Origin: Eumeta japonica
Lineage: Eukaryota; Arthropoda; Insecta; Lepidoptera; Psychidae
Direction of reading: 5' to 3'
Length of the DNA: 64,000 nt
Assembly (NCBI GenBank): GCA_005406025.1
Contig: BGZK01000076.1
Location: 682,001-746,000 of the forward strand
How positions within the stretch are numbered: the first letter of the stretch is position 1; the number at the start of each line of letters is the position of its first letter. Under the pieces are notes generated by a model. It ran no database searches, was not told the DNA's origin, and worked only from the letters and a program-made list of their open reading frames with translations. The translations under genes were made by a program, and so were the position numbers. This document shows, one piece after another, positions 12,532 through 24,420 of the stretch.

Positions 12532-13369
12532 TTGTGCAGAAAATCCTTTTAAATGACGTGTTTTTATTTATTATTATAAACTAGTACTACATAAATTATA
12601 TTACAATTTACATTTAATGCGCTATTGGACATGAAAAATAATGCATACTATTTTACATACGAAAAGTTCCAACATCAATATATATATCTATGTTTTACGT
12701 ATACAATATAAATTTATATTATATATAGTTATATGTATTATCAATGTATTTCAACCCAAACTCAATTCTCGTGTAAACGTCGTGTAAATGGGGTCAATAT
12801 ATGTAGATATTTATAAACAGAGGTGTCGGTTACAGTAACGGTAAGTGTCGCAAGTTCAATGTTTTTTCCCCATCTCAAGAAAATAATGCGCCTAAAAAAG
12901 TTTTCACTTCAAAAATTTATAATAATACAATAACTTAGGTTTTGTCACAATTGTTGATTTTGTAAAGTTTTGTTGCAAAATCTTACATGCTATATGGATA
13001 TTACCTACGAATATCTATTGTCCAAGGTAGGTAAGTAGTAGGTATCCTAAATACTAAACATAAACAGAAAAATTATTTTTTTTAGCTTGAAGGAGTGTAC
13101 CTACTTTTTGCACTTTAGGTCTTTGAAAATTACTGAAAAATAGAATTCTATTCCAATGAGTATTGAGATTTCGTGATGTCTTTAGTCTTGAAGATGCCAA
13201 AATGTACGTTTTTATTAGAAGGTTGAATTAACGTATATTCAGAAGGATAAATCAAACACGAAGGCAGTGAATATTTCTCGGGGTTATCTTTGTCACTGAC
13301 AGATATAAAATGTACAAAAATGCACAAGTAGGTATTAGACAAGGACAAGTTAGTTATGTAGGCACTTAC

Positions 13370-13552
13370 ATCGAAATGATCTTCATAACAGAACGCGACA
13401 GTTTGAGGTCCAGTTGTATCAACTTGCCGTACAGCCGTCATCCACTTCTCTCTGAATTTTGGATCCTCCGGTACGTTAAAAAAAAGCAGCTTGTCCGGTG
13501 TTTTAACATTCGAATTAAAACGATGGGGCACGACACAGTATTCATTATTCAT
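13370..13552 (-). pseudogene. degenerate THAP zinc-finger exon nested in the HDAC4 intron
   Basis: Sixty-one codons from ATG at 13552 end at a strong donor GAT|GTAAGT (13370/13369). THAP domains are C2CH DNA-binding zinc fingers of host transcription factors and P-element-like transposases. The frame shows the family layout: MNNEYCVVP, then TPDKLLFFNVP, a helix with REKW, and a closing FCYEDHFD. Two zinc-ligand positions are broken. The second cysteine expected five residues after the first is arginine (CGT, one transition from TGT), and the C-x2-H pair is spaced C-x3-H. A candidate acceptor (TCTGTCAG, 13298) about 70 bases downstream would put TGA in frame, so no functional second exon follows there. 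The open frame also continues unspliced to 13148 without family resemblance. It is probably a decayed THAP gene or transposase fragment; a divergent live gene cannot be excluded. Confidence 0.6.
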
Positions 13553-13584
13553 TTTTAGCAACTACCTAGACACGCTTTAGCCAA

Positions 13585-13685
13585 ATGAATGAGCGTGAGC
13601 GCGAGCGAGCGGTGAACGAATGGACGCGCCGCGCCCGGCCGGCGGCGAGAATCGTGACGTCATACGCGATCTAGTCCGCGTTTTG
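13585..13685 (-). promoter_or_regulatory. GC-rich segment with perfect CRE upstream of the THAP exon
   Basis: A CpG-rich block lies just upstream (minus strand) of the THAP start codon. It contains GTGACGTCAT, with the palindromic CRE TGACGTCA at 13655-13662 about 100 bases before the ATG. The position is what a promoter of the nested THAP unit would have. It could equally be an intronic enhancer of HDAC4. No TATA box is obvious. Confidence 0.35.
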
Positions 13686-14744
13686 AAACAATTTCGAAAG
13701 ACAATGCGAACCAAAATCTTAATTTTCTCTGCCATCTTTAAAAATAGAAAAAAGTAAAAATTTAGTTATTCTCGTATTTTTTTCCTTATTTCGTTTTATA
13801 GAAAAAAAATAAATATTTTTCGTGTTCATTATTAGCTCATCGATAAAAAATCTTAAACAGAATAATTTCTGCAAAATGATTCGCTTTCATAAACCTATGA
13901 AAATGGTTAGAAACAGTTGGTTGTATTTGGAGTTGGTACCGCACGTAACCCAACAAAGGCAAATAAATTTTTGGCTGTTTTTTTTTATATTTAAGTTATT
14001 TTAATATTAATTTGTATCAATCGTATTTACGGAGAAATATTATCTTTATATTGTATGAAATAAAAGTCGTTTTTCGCATCTGTCTATTTATCAATTAACT
14101 ACCCAATTAAGTTACCCAACGAATTTTGATGCAGTTTTGACTTTTTGACCATTAGTTACATATATCTTTCATGAAAGGTTTATATATACTAATAATATTC
14201 TAATTAAGCTTTTGTATAAAGAGAAAAAACAATATTTTGTAACAAAATCTCCAAAAATCTTTTCATAGCTTAAGTAGGCTAAACAAACCTAAAACCTTTG
14301 AAGAACTATAATTCTCTAGTACATTAAAATGATGTATAAGAAAATCATAGTTCTTCAAACATTCGAAAGAAAACTTTGCAATAACGTATTTTTATATCCT
14401 ACGATTGAGTTACACTAATCACTTCTATCAATAAAATTTTAATAAAAAAAATTACATTATTTACGACGTTATTTTCTCTTATTCAGTATTAATTATCATC
14501 GAAATAAGTATGATAGTAACCTTGCGCATTAAGTGTAGATTATAATTCTATTTTACACTATACCATTCTAATTAATATATTAGTCAAAATTACATGCAAC
14601 CGAAAAATTAACTCGCAGCCGCAGCTAAACGGATGGTCGGATCGCTCGGTAGCAACGGGCTACTAATTAATTCACACATAGAAAGCTGCACTATTCCAAA
14701 GTAATGTAATGTACGTTTATTTTTATAGTAGAATTTGTCCCGGC

Positions 14745-14998
14745 TTTCATAATATTAGAACCGTGAGCAGTATCGAAATTTAGATCGGGCCCGGGGTCGG
14801 GACAGCGTCGGGCCGGCATTAGGACTGAGAACGTAACCGTGATTGGAGTGAAAAAAATACTGGGACAAGAATTGAAAGCGGAAACGAAATTGGGATTGAC
14901 GGTAAGGTCCTTCCATATGAAAGATGAAGTTACACATCCTATGTCCACGCGGACGAAGCGGCGGGCGGGAAGCCAGTTTTTTAACGTAGAGCATTAGA
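14745..14998 (-). mobile_element. dispersed lepidopteran repeat, copy 2
   Basis: Read on the minus strand it starts CGCCGCTTCGTCCGCGTGG, the same opening as the copies at 6488 and 48536. The same style of body follows (CAATCCCAATTTCG, CGACCCCGGGCCCGATC, CACGGTTCTAA). The orientation is opposite to the other two copies. Confidence 0.55.
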
Positions 14999-16774
14999 CG
15001 GATGGACATTTAATAGTCCATTTTAGTAATAGGATTTAGAAATACTCTTAGCAGGGTTCCACTGAACCCTTAAGATACGGAACCCAAAAAATTAAACATA
15101 TCGAATCACCCAGAGAGTTAGTGACATTCAATAGCAATTAGTCATATTTTAAGTAATACGATTTTTTACGTATAGGTCATTCTTAAAATTTTTAGAATTT
15201 ATCACTAACTAACCGTAAAATATAATAAAGTATATTCAAATATAAGAAATGTAACTCTTTGACATCCTTATGTATATATCATTTGTCTATACAATTTGGA
15301 TGCAAAAAGAAGTGTTTGTCTAACGTTAACATGAAATTAACGCGAGAAAATTTTCATGCAATTATTTTCTACGACTTTCGTTGCCATTTAAATTAACAAG
15401 AAAGTAATAACGTACTTCGGTTAGCCTTTCATGACGAAATTCCATCCCTTGTCTACTATTTATAACTAGTTTAACTAGTTCAAACGTGATTGCACTAATA
15501 TGACTGAAGATCTGCGTGAGAGGTGTCCTTCTGTGGCGACGACCTAAAGCATGAGCGCTGAGCGGCTCGCGAAAGAGACTGACCTGTCAGCAGATTTGGA
15601 CTAGCTTAGGCATCGGTATGAGTCGAGTGCACAAAGTCTTTCATTAATATTTAGCGGTCAGGAAGCTTTGTACTCGGTGGTTATTTCATAATTTGACTGA
15701 CGCTCAAAAACTTCGTCGCATTAATTGGGGTAGCGAAATAATCTTAAATTTTTTCGGTGGCGATTCACATACTGTTACATGGTTACAGGATACGAAAGCT
15801 GGATTTAATGTTACAATATCGAAACCTGAAGACAGTCTGCTCAATGGATGTTTCATTTTGAGGAGTTATCTACTAAAGCGATTTTTATTTATTTTCTAAA
15901 ATAAATGAAAATCTTCGAAGAAAGCGATTTACGGATGCTGAGAAAGCAGTGGTTGCACATGAAAAAGCCTTCGAAGCGACCCCTAAGTGCGAGTGAGCAA
16001 AGTGTTTCTCTCAACGGTCCCATCGAATGCAGCAATGTATTCATCTCAACGGACACTATTTTGAAAAGCAATTATAGTAAAAATAAGCTACTAGTTTGCT
16101 CAGTTTTTTATTTTCTAAAGACCTTCAGTTTGACCCACGTATTTACGCGTTTCCCAATGCTTCTGAGTCATTAGATATGTATCACAGTGGATGACCATTA
16201 AAATATATTATTAGCCCCTATTCATAATTTGGATCAAAGAATAAAGATCCCTTTCATCTGAAGACAATTTGAAGTGCTAATATCAAATGTAATATTAAAT
16301 TATCAACAACTAGAGCGATTCCAAATTCAAATTTTATGGTCTACTACCGCACTCAAAGAGCTCCTTTAAAATTAGGTTAATGTCTACTTAGTTCAAGTTT
16401 ATTAAAAATACTAATCGGCATTAAATCTCGATGAATACCCGAGTGGGCATATAACAGCTATTTAATTAAAAATGCTATTTATTTAAATATAGTCAGTGCT
16501 GGAGGCAATCAATCAATCGAAGAAATTCTGTTCAATCTGCCTAAATAATCCTCATATTTGACAAGATTGCAAGTATATTTTACTAAACTATACATATTTA
16601 TTAACATTACAGTATCTAATAAAGATTAATAATAATAGTAATGACCTTAAAAAAACATCAATTTTTTTAAATCCTCAAAGCCTCGGAGCGAGCCAAGTCA
16701 AAGTCCCGGAGGAAGACGCCGCCCGATAATTGAGCCGAATGAGAAAAACAAAGCCCTAGAACAGGATTTCGCCT

Positions 16775-16808
16775 TTCTAAGGAATTAATGAACGTTAATT
16801 CCTTAGAA
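16775..16808. repeat. perfect 14-bp inverted repeat, 6-base loop
   Basis: The arm TTCTAAGGAATTAA and its exact complement TTAATTCCTTAGAA flank TGAACG. It lies about 680 bases downstream, in the direction of transcription, of exon B. It may be a regulatory hairpin or a fossil element end. Confidence 0.8.
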
Positions 16809-17488
16809 TTAACGAATTTTTATAATCCGACACGATGTTGCGAATGTGAGAATACAGCTTTTGCAGATTATTCATTTCTAGTAGATTAATAAATTTCATA
16901 TTAACCTATTAAGTATATCTTAAATTGAATAATACATACATAGATTACTTTGACAGAAATTTCTCGTGCACTTTATCTATTCGGTTTTCGAGAATCTACC
17001 GATCGCGGCATTACTCGCCTCGTACACACAATAAAATCAACTGTAACAACATTTTTACATTAACTGTAAAATCAAAGATAAGAGATCATCACGAAGTTGA
17101 GTGACGAATGTTGTCTATTTTGATTAATCGATATGATAATAGTCATTAAAGCGCTCTAAGGAACATTTAACTGACTCCGGGAGTGACAGCTCGTTAAACC
17201 TTTATTAAGTAACCACTGGAGGAGGATTGGAATTTAAGTAAGGTCCGAGTGCGGCAGTGAGACGACAGTCTGCGATAGACGGACACTCGAAACAGACAAA
17301 CGCTCACGACTAATCTATTACATTTGACACGTAACACTGAAATAAGTTTAAAGAGGTTTCGCTAAGCCCGCAGCCTCCTGCTGAACGGACGCAAATTTTT
17401 ATACCATCCAACGACTCGGTTAACATTTGTAGTAAATATATAATAAGTAAAAAGTAAATAATTTGATGCAAATACATACACACTTTAC

Positions 17489-17596
17489 CTCGAGATGCTG
17501 CTGCAGCTGCTGCGCGTGCTGCTCGGCTAGCTGCTGCTGCTGCTCCTGGAAGTGCCGCAGCAAAATCTGCTGCTGCAGCTGCTGCTGTTTCTTCAG
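17489..17596 (-). CDS. HDAC4: HDAC4-family, glutamine-rich coiled-coil exon (exon B)
   Basis: The exon has 36 codons and is phase 0 at both ends. The acceptor is TTTCCAG|CTGAAG at 17597/17596 and the donor is CTCGAG|GTAAAG at 17489/17488. The peptide opens LKKQQQLQQQILLRHF and closes AEQHAQQLQQHLE. This matches the class IIa HDAC N-terminal pattern of an L-K-Q-rich start, an 'IL..F' hydrophobic step, then 'LxxQHxxQLxxH'. In HDAC4 this segment forms the glutamine-rich helical tetramerisation region. The DNA is a near-continuous CTG/CAG run. It lies 7,685 bp downstream of exon A and 16,645 bp upstream of exon C in the direction of transcription. Q-rich segments occur in other proteins, but the ordered hydrophobic positions and the phase match with both neighbours make the HDAC4 call strong. 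Confidence 0.9.
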
Positions 17597-17611
17597 CTGG
17601 AAAGTGACAAT

Positions 17612-17633
17612 GGTCAACCTTCAGGTTGATCAA
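17612..17633. repeat. imperfect inverted repeat beside the exon B acceptor
   Basis: TGGTCAACCT and AGGTTGATCA flank the two-base loop TC, with one mismatch in ten pairs. It sits about 15-35 bases upstream of the exon B acceptor on the transcribed strand, where a hairpin could hide the branch point. A related perfect palindrome with the same GGTCAAC core lies at 19621. Confidence 0.6.
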
Positions 17634-18529
17634 TGGGCCGAACGTAAGGAACGCGAGTCGATAATTCGACGCCTGCACTGGCACCGTGGCGGTCGGGCGA
17701 GCATATGCATTTATGTTATTGTTAGATTCCTTTCAAGGCTATCAATGCGTATACAATAATAATACTAACGTGGAAAATGACAACATAATGGCACACGCGA
17801 TAAGATACAACGGTTAAAGATACGAGCTATCGTGGGTATTATGATATGTTAAGAAATTAGTCATTTGCCAGCGAATTAGAGAAGTTTAAATATATTCATC
17901 GCTTATTCGTCTCATCTTGCTCTGCCTAATCTTCACTTTTGATCGCGATCACCTTAAAAAGGAGAACCCACGGAAAGATAATGGGAATACTTAAATACAT
18001 ATATTAATTTGTTACATGTACCTCGGCACCTATCCTATATTAATATAATAAAAATCAATTCAACTCACTTGCGTCAGGTAAGTTAGCTCTAAGGAATCTT
18101 TAGCTCTCTCTTCGAATAGTTTCTTTCTTGAATTCTGTTTAAAAGACGACAACAATGTTGAGACAACCCGGCGTTAACATCCGATCGGATGGAGGGTCGG
18201 TACTTTTTATATTGGGAATACATTTTTGAAGGAACATATAATTTTCCCTCGTATCAGTGTTTTAGTATGATGACGGTCGTTTGTATGAACTCGGTTGACT
18301 TTGCGGGTGATCGTGTCGATAAATTTTATGTAGGCACGTAAAATGAGCTAAGTGTGTATTTAGAAAATATTCTGTTATTAAAAAAAAAACATTGAATTCG
18401 TTCAAATGTTCCGTGTACGATGCTTTTTAACCCAATTTCGTTATTTTCACGATCGCACGTGCAAAAAAAAATGCGGCTACCTAACACGACGGCCCCGAAA
18501 TATTTGTGGACGATCCGTAAATAAATACA

Positions 18530-18790
18530 TAACACCCGCGTCGAAGTGTGGGAGTTTCGGTGGATGTGCATGTGTTATTTCAGAAACGAATATAGCGTGT
18601 GAAGTCGTCGGGTGCGCGCGCGTGCGCGTCGCTAACTGCGCATGTGTGTTTTGTGTACGTGCGCTGCGTGTCTGTGTGCGCGTAGTAGTTTTTTCGAGTG
18701 CGGAATGCGCGGGTCCAGGAATAACGTCGCGGACGGATGTTTTGCGAGGCGGCCGCCGGCGTGGGCGGCTCACCGGCCTAAATATAAGAC
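18530..18790. promoter_or_regulatory. GC-rich island with GT/CG runs and a MEF2-type site
   Basis: CpG-rich DNA includes alternating purine-pyrimidine runs (GTGCGCGCGCGTGCGCG, near 18608-18627), which favour Z-DNA. At the right edge CTAAATATAA (18778-18787) fits YTAWWWWTAR. It lies about 0.9 kb upstream of exon B on the transcribed strand, so an internal HDAC4 promoter is possible. No TATA box or start motif is certain. Confidence 0.35.
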
Positions 18791-19620
18791 GTAACAAGTG
18801 TTAAAACGTTGTTCGTTTTGTGGCAACGCTTATAGCCTTAACGCTAGTGTGTGCCCGTTGCGTGAACGCATCTATATACCGATGTCGTAAAGCAGGAGTT
18901 TGTTAAATCAGTATGCTCGAACACGCTGGTCTCATACTATCGATTCAATTTGAAAAAATATTCTTGTATTAAACGGCCCGCTTATTCCTTATTCAAGAAG
19001 ATTTTCGGTATATATATATCTATATATATATACGCACACCATTTTTTAATTCTTATTTTTCCGCATATATTTATCAAAATGGAGATGGATTATATAAAGT
19101 TGGTTTATACAAATAAACCAATTTTATACTTTTGTTTTTCAACATAAATATTCCAAAGTATTTCGTTAACTATATGCACGTGGTCGTCGTATGTATGTAC
19201 CAGGCGTGTCGAATCAAAATTTAACGTGAACGCAACAGCCTCACACATCTATTATGATACGTATATACTCAATACGTTTCTCAAAGGAAATGATTGCGTT
19301 CAAGGCGTTTTAAGGTATTATTACAAAAAAAAATATAAATTTCGCCTCAGTTTATGATACAATATTCAGAAAAATGCGCGTGACAGATAAAACAATGTAA
19401 CTGACTGTAATGAGCAGGAAGGCGCAGAGGCCAAATGTTAGGCTGTTTTATTCGAAACGAACTTATTCCTTTAGAAGATTATGGAAAATATAGTCTCCGG
19501 TGTTTAGAATGTACTAAAATAAAAAAAAAACTCCATATTTAGAAAAATAATTTCATATCCGATGTTGTAAAAAGCATACCATTTACAATTGACGCAATGG
19601 GAAACAAATTAGAGCCCAAA

Positions 19621-19647
19621 TTGGTCAACTTGTTTCAAGTTGACCAA
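19621..19647. repeat. perfect 12-bp palindrome, 3-base loop
   Basis: TTGGTCAACTTG and CAAGTTGACCAA flank TTT. The GGTCAA/TTGACC half-sites resemble nuclear-receptor half-sites arranged as an inverted pair, but the spacing is wide for known dimers. It may only be a structural hairpin. Confidence 0.7.
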
Positions 19648-22600
19648 TCACGATGACGCACCTATGTTACCAATGGCTTACTCGGGGAGACTAGCAATTT
19701 AATTACGCAAGTTAATACGACGATATCGACTCGGATTTTATTCAGCTGCAACTGAAGCTGATTTTTGTTACAATGCTGCGTAGTTAAAGCGAAGTAAAAA
19801 CGACATCAGTCCGTGCGGATGCGTCACTACTTGCTATGTATTGTGGTGACCACGTCGACGATTAGATGAACCGGCTTTGCGTTAATTATAAGAAATACAC
19901 ATATCGATGTATGAATCGCATCTTTTGAAGTTATTAAATCTTCACTAGTAGAATGTAATGCGACTGACAATCGTAAACATTAAAAGGGCGTTGTCGCTAC
20001 GTTGTCGATAACGACCTGAAGCACTCGACTGCGGTAACCACCCGTCTGAACACACATATCGATACCCTACCGTGCTTACGATGAGTTAACTTCCATAACT
20101 GCACTGTGTTAATACGATAAGATTCGCGGAGCTCGTGTTCGGATAACGTTTCTCTACACGCGCTCAAAAAATGTTTATAAATCAATATTACATCAGGCGT
20201 AAGCTGGTTTCGAGGTCGACGCCAGATCTCAATTTAAATAAAACCGAATATAATGCTGGCAGTGCGCATGCACTGACTTTATAGCGAGCCTCTTTATCAA
20301 ATCTACAACCTGATAAGGATGAACGAGCAAATTAACATACAAAAAAACAGCAAAATCTAAACTGTTGACAATAAGACTGTACGTTTGTAAACGTATTTCG
20401 CTCGAAATGATATCAACTGAACCGTAATTGTGCAAAGAAATTTGATATTATTTGATAAAATTGGAAATCATATGCCAATTTTTTACCTATAGATTTCTTG
20501 AAAAATATCTAAAGCGGACAAGTCTGTGTAGGTATTTGAAATCATACTAAAGATTTCGAGAAAGACTTGATTCAGTAAAGGCCTTTCTGTTTCATGGGCA
20601 ATTAAAATTTTCTAATCAGAGTCCCTTTTGATACCGTATATCACTTAGTCTTGTAATGGAAAAAGATAGATGAACGATTCATGCATTTCACGCACAAACA
20701 GATAAGACAGAGCAGGTAACGGTTACATTATTAGTCAAAAATTTGCATTGCAAAGGTTTTCTGTGGTATCTAGATTATAGTCAGATTTGGAGTCAGAACT
20801 GCATATTTTAGTCGTTGTCTGTTTTCTTTATTATACTGTGCACTTATGCACTCACAATACGAAGCTTTACTTATACACCGATATAGTATCTGTACAAAAC
20901 TCCCAATGGCGAACGCTACTTTCTCCGGAAATACTTGAATGGTTTTAACCAAATAGTTCTCGAAGAAAACCTCAGTTCCCTATTGAAGACACTTTCATAG
21001 ATTCAAATCGTAAATATATTAACTCATTAACTTAATTCGCATTAACAATAAAATAGTAAAGAAATCTATACAATTAGTAGACCGATAATACAGGTTCTTC
21101 TTTCATTAGAAATTATTCTTCTCTGATATTTACTTAAAAACTCTAAAAAACACTCAACGCTGTGAAGCATTAATCTACTTTAAAATAAGCCGTAGATTTT
21201 TTGAACTTTTCCAAGAAAACAACAGTCTGAATTGGAACGCAATTTTTATAACTTCCACACGTGTTAAATACATACAGTAATCTATTCTGGTGTCGCTCCG
21301 TATGTGTTTGCGCGCGTGTTGCGCACATGTATCTGCATACATCCATGTAGACGTAGCCGTATCGAATACATCGCGCCTTTCCCGCCAACTAATTATAGAG
21401 CGACCGTTTGGTTCTCTCTAGTCTAGTTATATTCATATCGGAGAGATGTATATTTTTAGAGGCGCGATTTACACCGTAACCGTATCAGAAACGTACCGGT
21501 AGGCGCGCCCCTGTCCTCGTCTTGCTTTAGCCGCTGGCCGCTGTGCACCGGCTCGGCAACGCTAGGAACGATTAAACGGTCGGCCGTCTGGAGTAGACTA
21601 ATCAGTAAGCTATTTTGTTGTAGTACAATGTATGTATATTGTAGGATAACAATATGTAGATTATTTACTTTTGGCGTCGGAGTCGCCCGAGTGGGGACGT
21701 GCAATGTTTCTTTTTTGGATTTTTGGATTGTATTGGATTGGATGGATTTGGATTATAAGAATCAAAAAATCATTAAAGAACAACGCAAGACACGACATCT
21801 CTCCCGAAGAAGTTTACAGCACTCAATATAATTTTATAGAAAATAGAGCTGACAAAATTTTGCAATCAATTGGCTGAATAGTTTATGAATTAACAAAAAA
21901 ATTTTTTTCAATAATTCCTTTATGAAAATACTTAAATGTACGTAATCAACTGATGTCAAATTTTCAAGAAATCAATATCATAACAGTCATGATTTTTGGA
22001 ATCCGCAAGCCCTATTTCAATCGATCGATTTGTCCAAATGATATTCACGCCCATACTCATACAAGATTCACGTATCCACACATACACACACACAGAAACT
22101 AACACACCTACGGATGTCCCTCTGAAAATGGTCAAAAGCAAAAACGGCAAAATTTGATGACATTTTGTTTTCAAAAACACGTAATGAACACAATAAATTC
22201 TTTAATTTTGCAAGAATTTCAATTTTCTTAACCAAAAATTCAAATGTAGACAATTCTGAAAAATAATTACAATTTATTTAATTAAAATCTATTTAGATAC
22301 GAAAACTGATAAGTTCCATTACAAATTACGTCACAGACTGATGGCGCATAGTTTCTTAGAGCTTGCATCGACTTGTAATAAATGTGATAGCACAATTCGT
22401 CAGGTCTATTTATGTATACGACATGCACATTCAAAAACAACAATCGCCAATAAAGAAGTTCAACTCTTAATTGACCGGTAAGAAAATAAAAGAACGGACG
22501 ATATAAAGACACCTGCTGGTCGACTTTATTTTAATCTTATATATAATGGCATTGCAAATTATTCAAGTTCTTTTATTAATAAATGCTTATTTGAAAAATA

Positions 22601-22734
22601 ACAGCCGTATATTATTCGAAATTATCAAATTAATATTTATGAGGTAAAAATAGAGTCGTAGTACGGAATTTCTGTCGCAAGTGTGAGACATAAAAAATAA
22701 ATATACAGCATCGTTTTCCACTAAAAGTTGACTA

Positions 22735-22955
22735 AGGCCGAATTTGGAATCGACTCGGTGAGACACATTTTTTTTTTAATAAATTCCTGTTCCGCTGTCG
22801 GTTCTTAACTCTGCTTCCGATTTTATCGCTCATTTTATTCTAGAGCAAGAATGACATATTTGCGAAATTTCATTCCAATCCGTTCACCCATTCACGAAAG
22901 CAAAACAAACATCCAATTGTATTCACTTTCAAACTTATAATATTAGTAGGATATA
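22735..22955 (+). mobile_element. 3' end of a lepidopteran non-LTR-like repeat
   Basis: Diagnostic phrases are present: AAATTTCATTCCAATCCGTTC, GCAAAACAAACATCCAA and the terminal AACTTATAATATTAGTAGGAT. This tail occurs widely in moth and butterfly genomes. The element is 5'-truncated and has no coding sequence left. Confidence 0.6.
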
Positions 22956-23584
22956 CGTGTCGTGCAAACAACGTCGTTGACAATTCATATTTTCCTACTT
23001 AAGTAAGGAAAATATAAACTTACTCTTCGTAGTCGTAGAGGCTGTGATGGAATTATTATCGATACTTTTTTCCTTTTCCTTGAGCATTACATGTGTAAAA
23101 ATAGAAATTGAGATATTTTGAATCGCGATTTTATAGAACACGTTATATTCACGATGAAAAAAAAAACTTTTGAAAAAAGATTTTTGTAGATTGAATTGTA
23201 GATTTGATAGAATTGTTATAGATGTTCATGATTCAAGAAATGAAATTTATTGTCCGGCGTAAATTTCTCATCGAAAACTATTTTCTACAACAATTTTGAT
23301 GAAAGTTGTCAGAGAAGTACTAACTTTAAGACAATTTAATATAAATAAATAATCACAGAAAAACAATGAGTTTTTTTTTTTATGAAAGCACGCACGAATC
23401 AATTTTATTATTTTTATCAGTTACTGCACGTATCAAATTTAAATGTTATATTTCGCTTACGCCCCCTATATTTTAACTATACACATACCGATACGTACGT
23501 ACATCACCATGCAAGTAATTTTACTTTACAATATCTAACAGAATCATAAAACTATAAAAACTTGATGTACCGTGTTTAATAATA

Positions 23585-24420
23585 ATAATATCCAACTCAC
23601 GCCTATTTCTTAGAAGGGTAGACAGAGACAATAGATTTCCACATGATACGATCTTTGCATATCTCTCTTGCCTCATTGACATCCATCATTCTTTTAATGC
23701 CAGCTCGTCGGTTTCGGGTGCTTAAAATTTGGCCCTTTCTTAATATGCTACCAACTCAGACTGCATGAAATTTTCTAGGGCGACCACTACCGACCTTTCC
23801 ATCACACACGTCCGCTCTATAGATTTGTCTTGTTAGTCTACTTTCATTCATCCTTTCCAGATGGCTAAACCACCGCAACATACCTCTCTCTACTCTAGTC
23901 ACCACGTCTTCCCTCAAACCACACCGCTCTCTGACATCACTGTTCCTACATCTATCTTTCCGAGCCCCTCCACACATCTACGCAGATATTACATATCCAC
24001 TGCATTGCTTCCACTCCCGTACATAAGCGTAAGGAACAGGACCTTATTATGGATACCCAAAGGTACTTGCCGTGAGATGCTTTTACTATTCATCATAGCA
24101 GGCAAGGCCCCATTCAATTTATTTCCCGCATTCAGTCTCCTTTCGATATCTCTACCATATTATGTACACAGACTACCCATGTATACAAACTTGTTCGACT
24201 CTGTCATATATATACATATTGCATTCAGTCACGCTTTCGTCTCTTTCAAACACCATCATCTTAGTCTTAGCGACATTTATTTTCATACCTCTTGTCTTAA
24301 CAGAATCATTCATTTTAGTTACCATTTCCTGCAGCTCGCACGCCGACGGTGCAAGGATTACTTGGACGTCGGTGTACAGAAGGCATTTGACAGAGTTAAT
24401 TCATCCTTAGTCCACACCCA
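23585..24420 (-). pseudogene. RTE-type non-LTR retrotransposon, C-terminal reverse transcriptase fragment and 3' end
   Basis: Translations on the minus strand give ordered pieces of an RTE-like endonuclease-reverse transcriptase. First come a LYTD-type catalytic-core remnant and CELQEMVTKMNDSVKTRG, KINVAKTKMMVF (24390-24230). Further down are VTRVERGMLRW, LERMNESRLT and VGSGRPRK (about 23920-23770). Last comes the 3' terminus coding MMDVNEAREICKDR with a trailing ATTATTATTATT stretch (23690-23585). Frameshifts and stops separate the pieces and the 5' two thirds are missing. It is a dead copy inside the HDAC4 intron, in the same orientation as the gene. Related fragments lie at 44885, 45803 and 48434 on the other strand. 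Confidence 0.85.

Larger units (their letters stand above)
844..17488 (-). other. HDAC4 intron between exons B and C (16.6 kb)
   Basis: A long intron bounded by GTAAAG (17488) and GTGCACAG (844). Separately listed contents are: an 18-bp tandem array (2181), ~120-bp tandem units (2430-2880), hairpins (5188, 16775), dispersed-repeat copies (6488, 14745), a hAT element (8518), GC-rich islands (9520, 11990, 13585), CRE sites and a degenerate THAP exon (13370). The stretches 2881-5187, 5239-6487, 6891-8517, 9731-11982, 12532-13369, 13686-14744 and 14999-16774 are AT-rich. In them I see no gene, RNA gene or clear repeat apart from a short 'GGGTTCC' remnant near 15053-15083. Confidence 0.8.

Noticed and set aside
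13148..13297. Continuation of the THAP frame to 13148 as a second THAP exon
   Set aside because: Spliced use of the nearby donor and acceptor puts TGA in frame, and the text downstream lacks family features.
18406..18804. 132-codon plus-strand frame rich in Cys/Arg/Val
   Set aside because: The frame is produced by the GTGCGC/TGTGTG run; a frame is open on the other strand too. It is a composition artefact.
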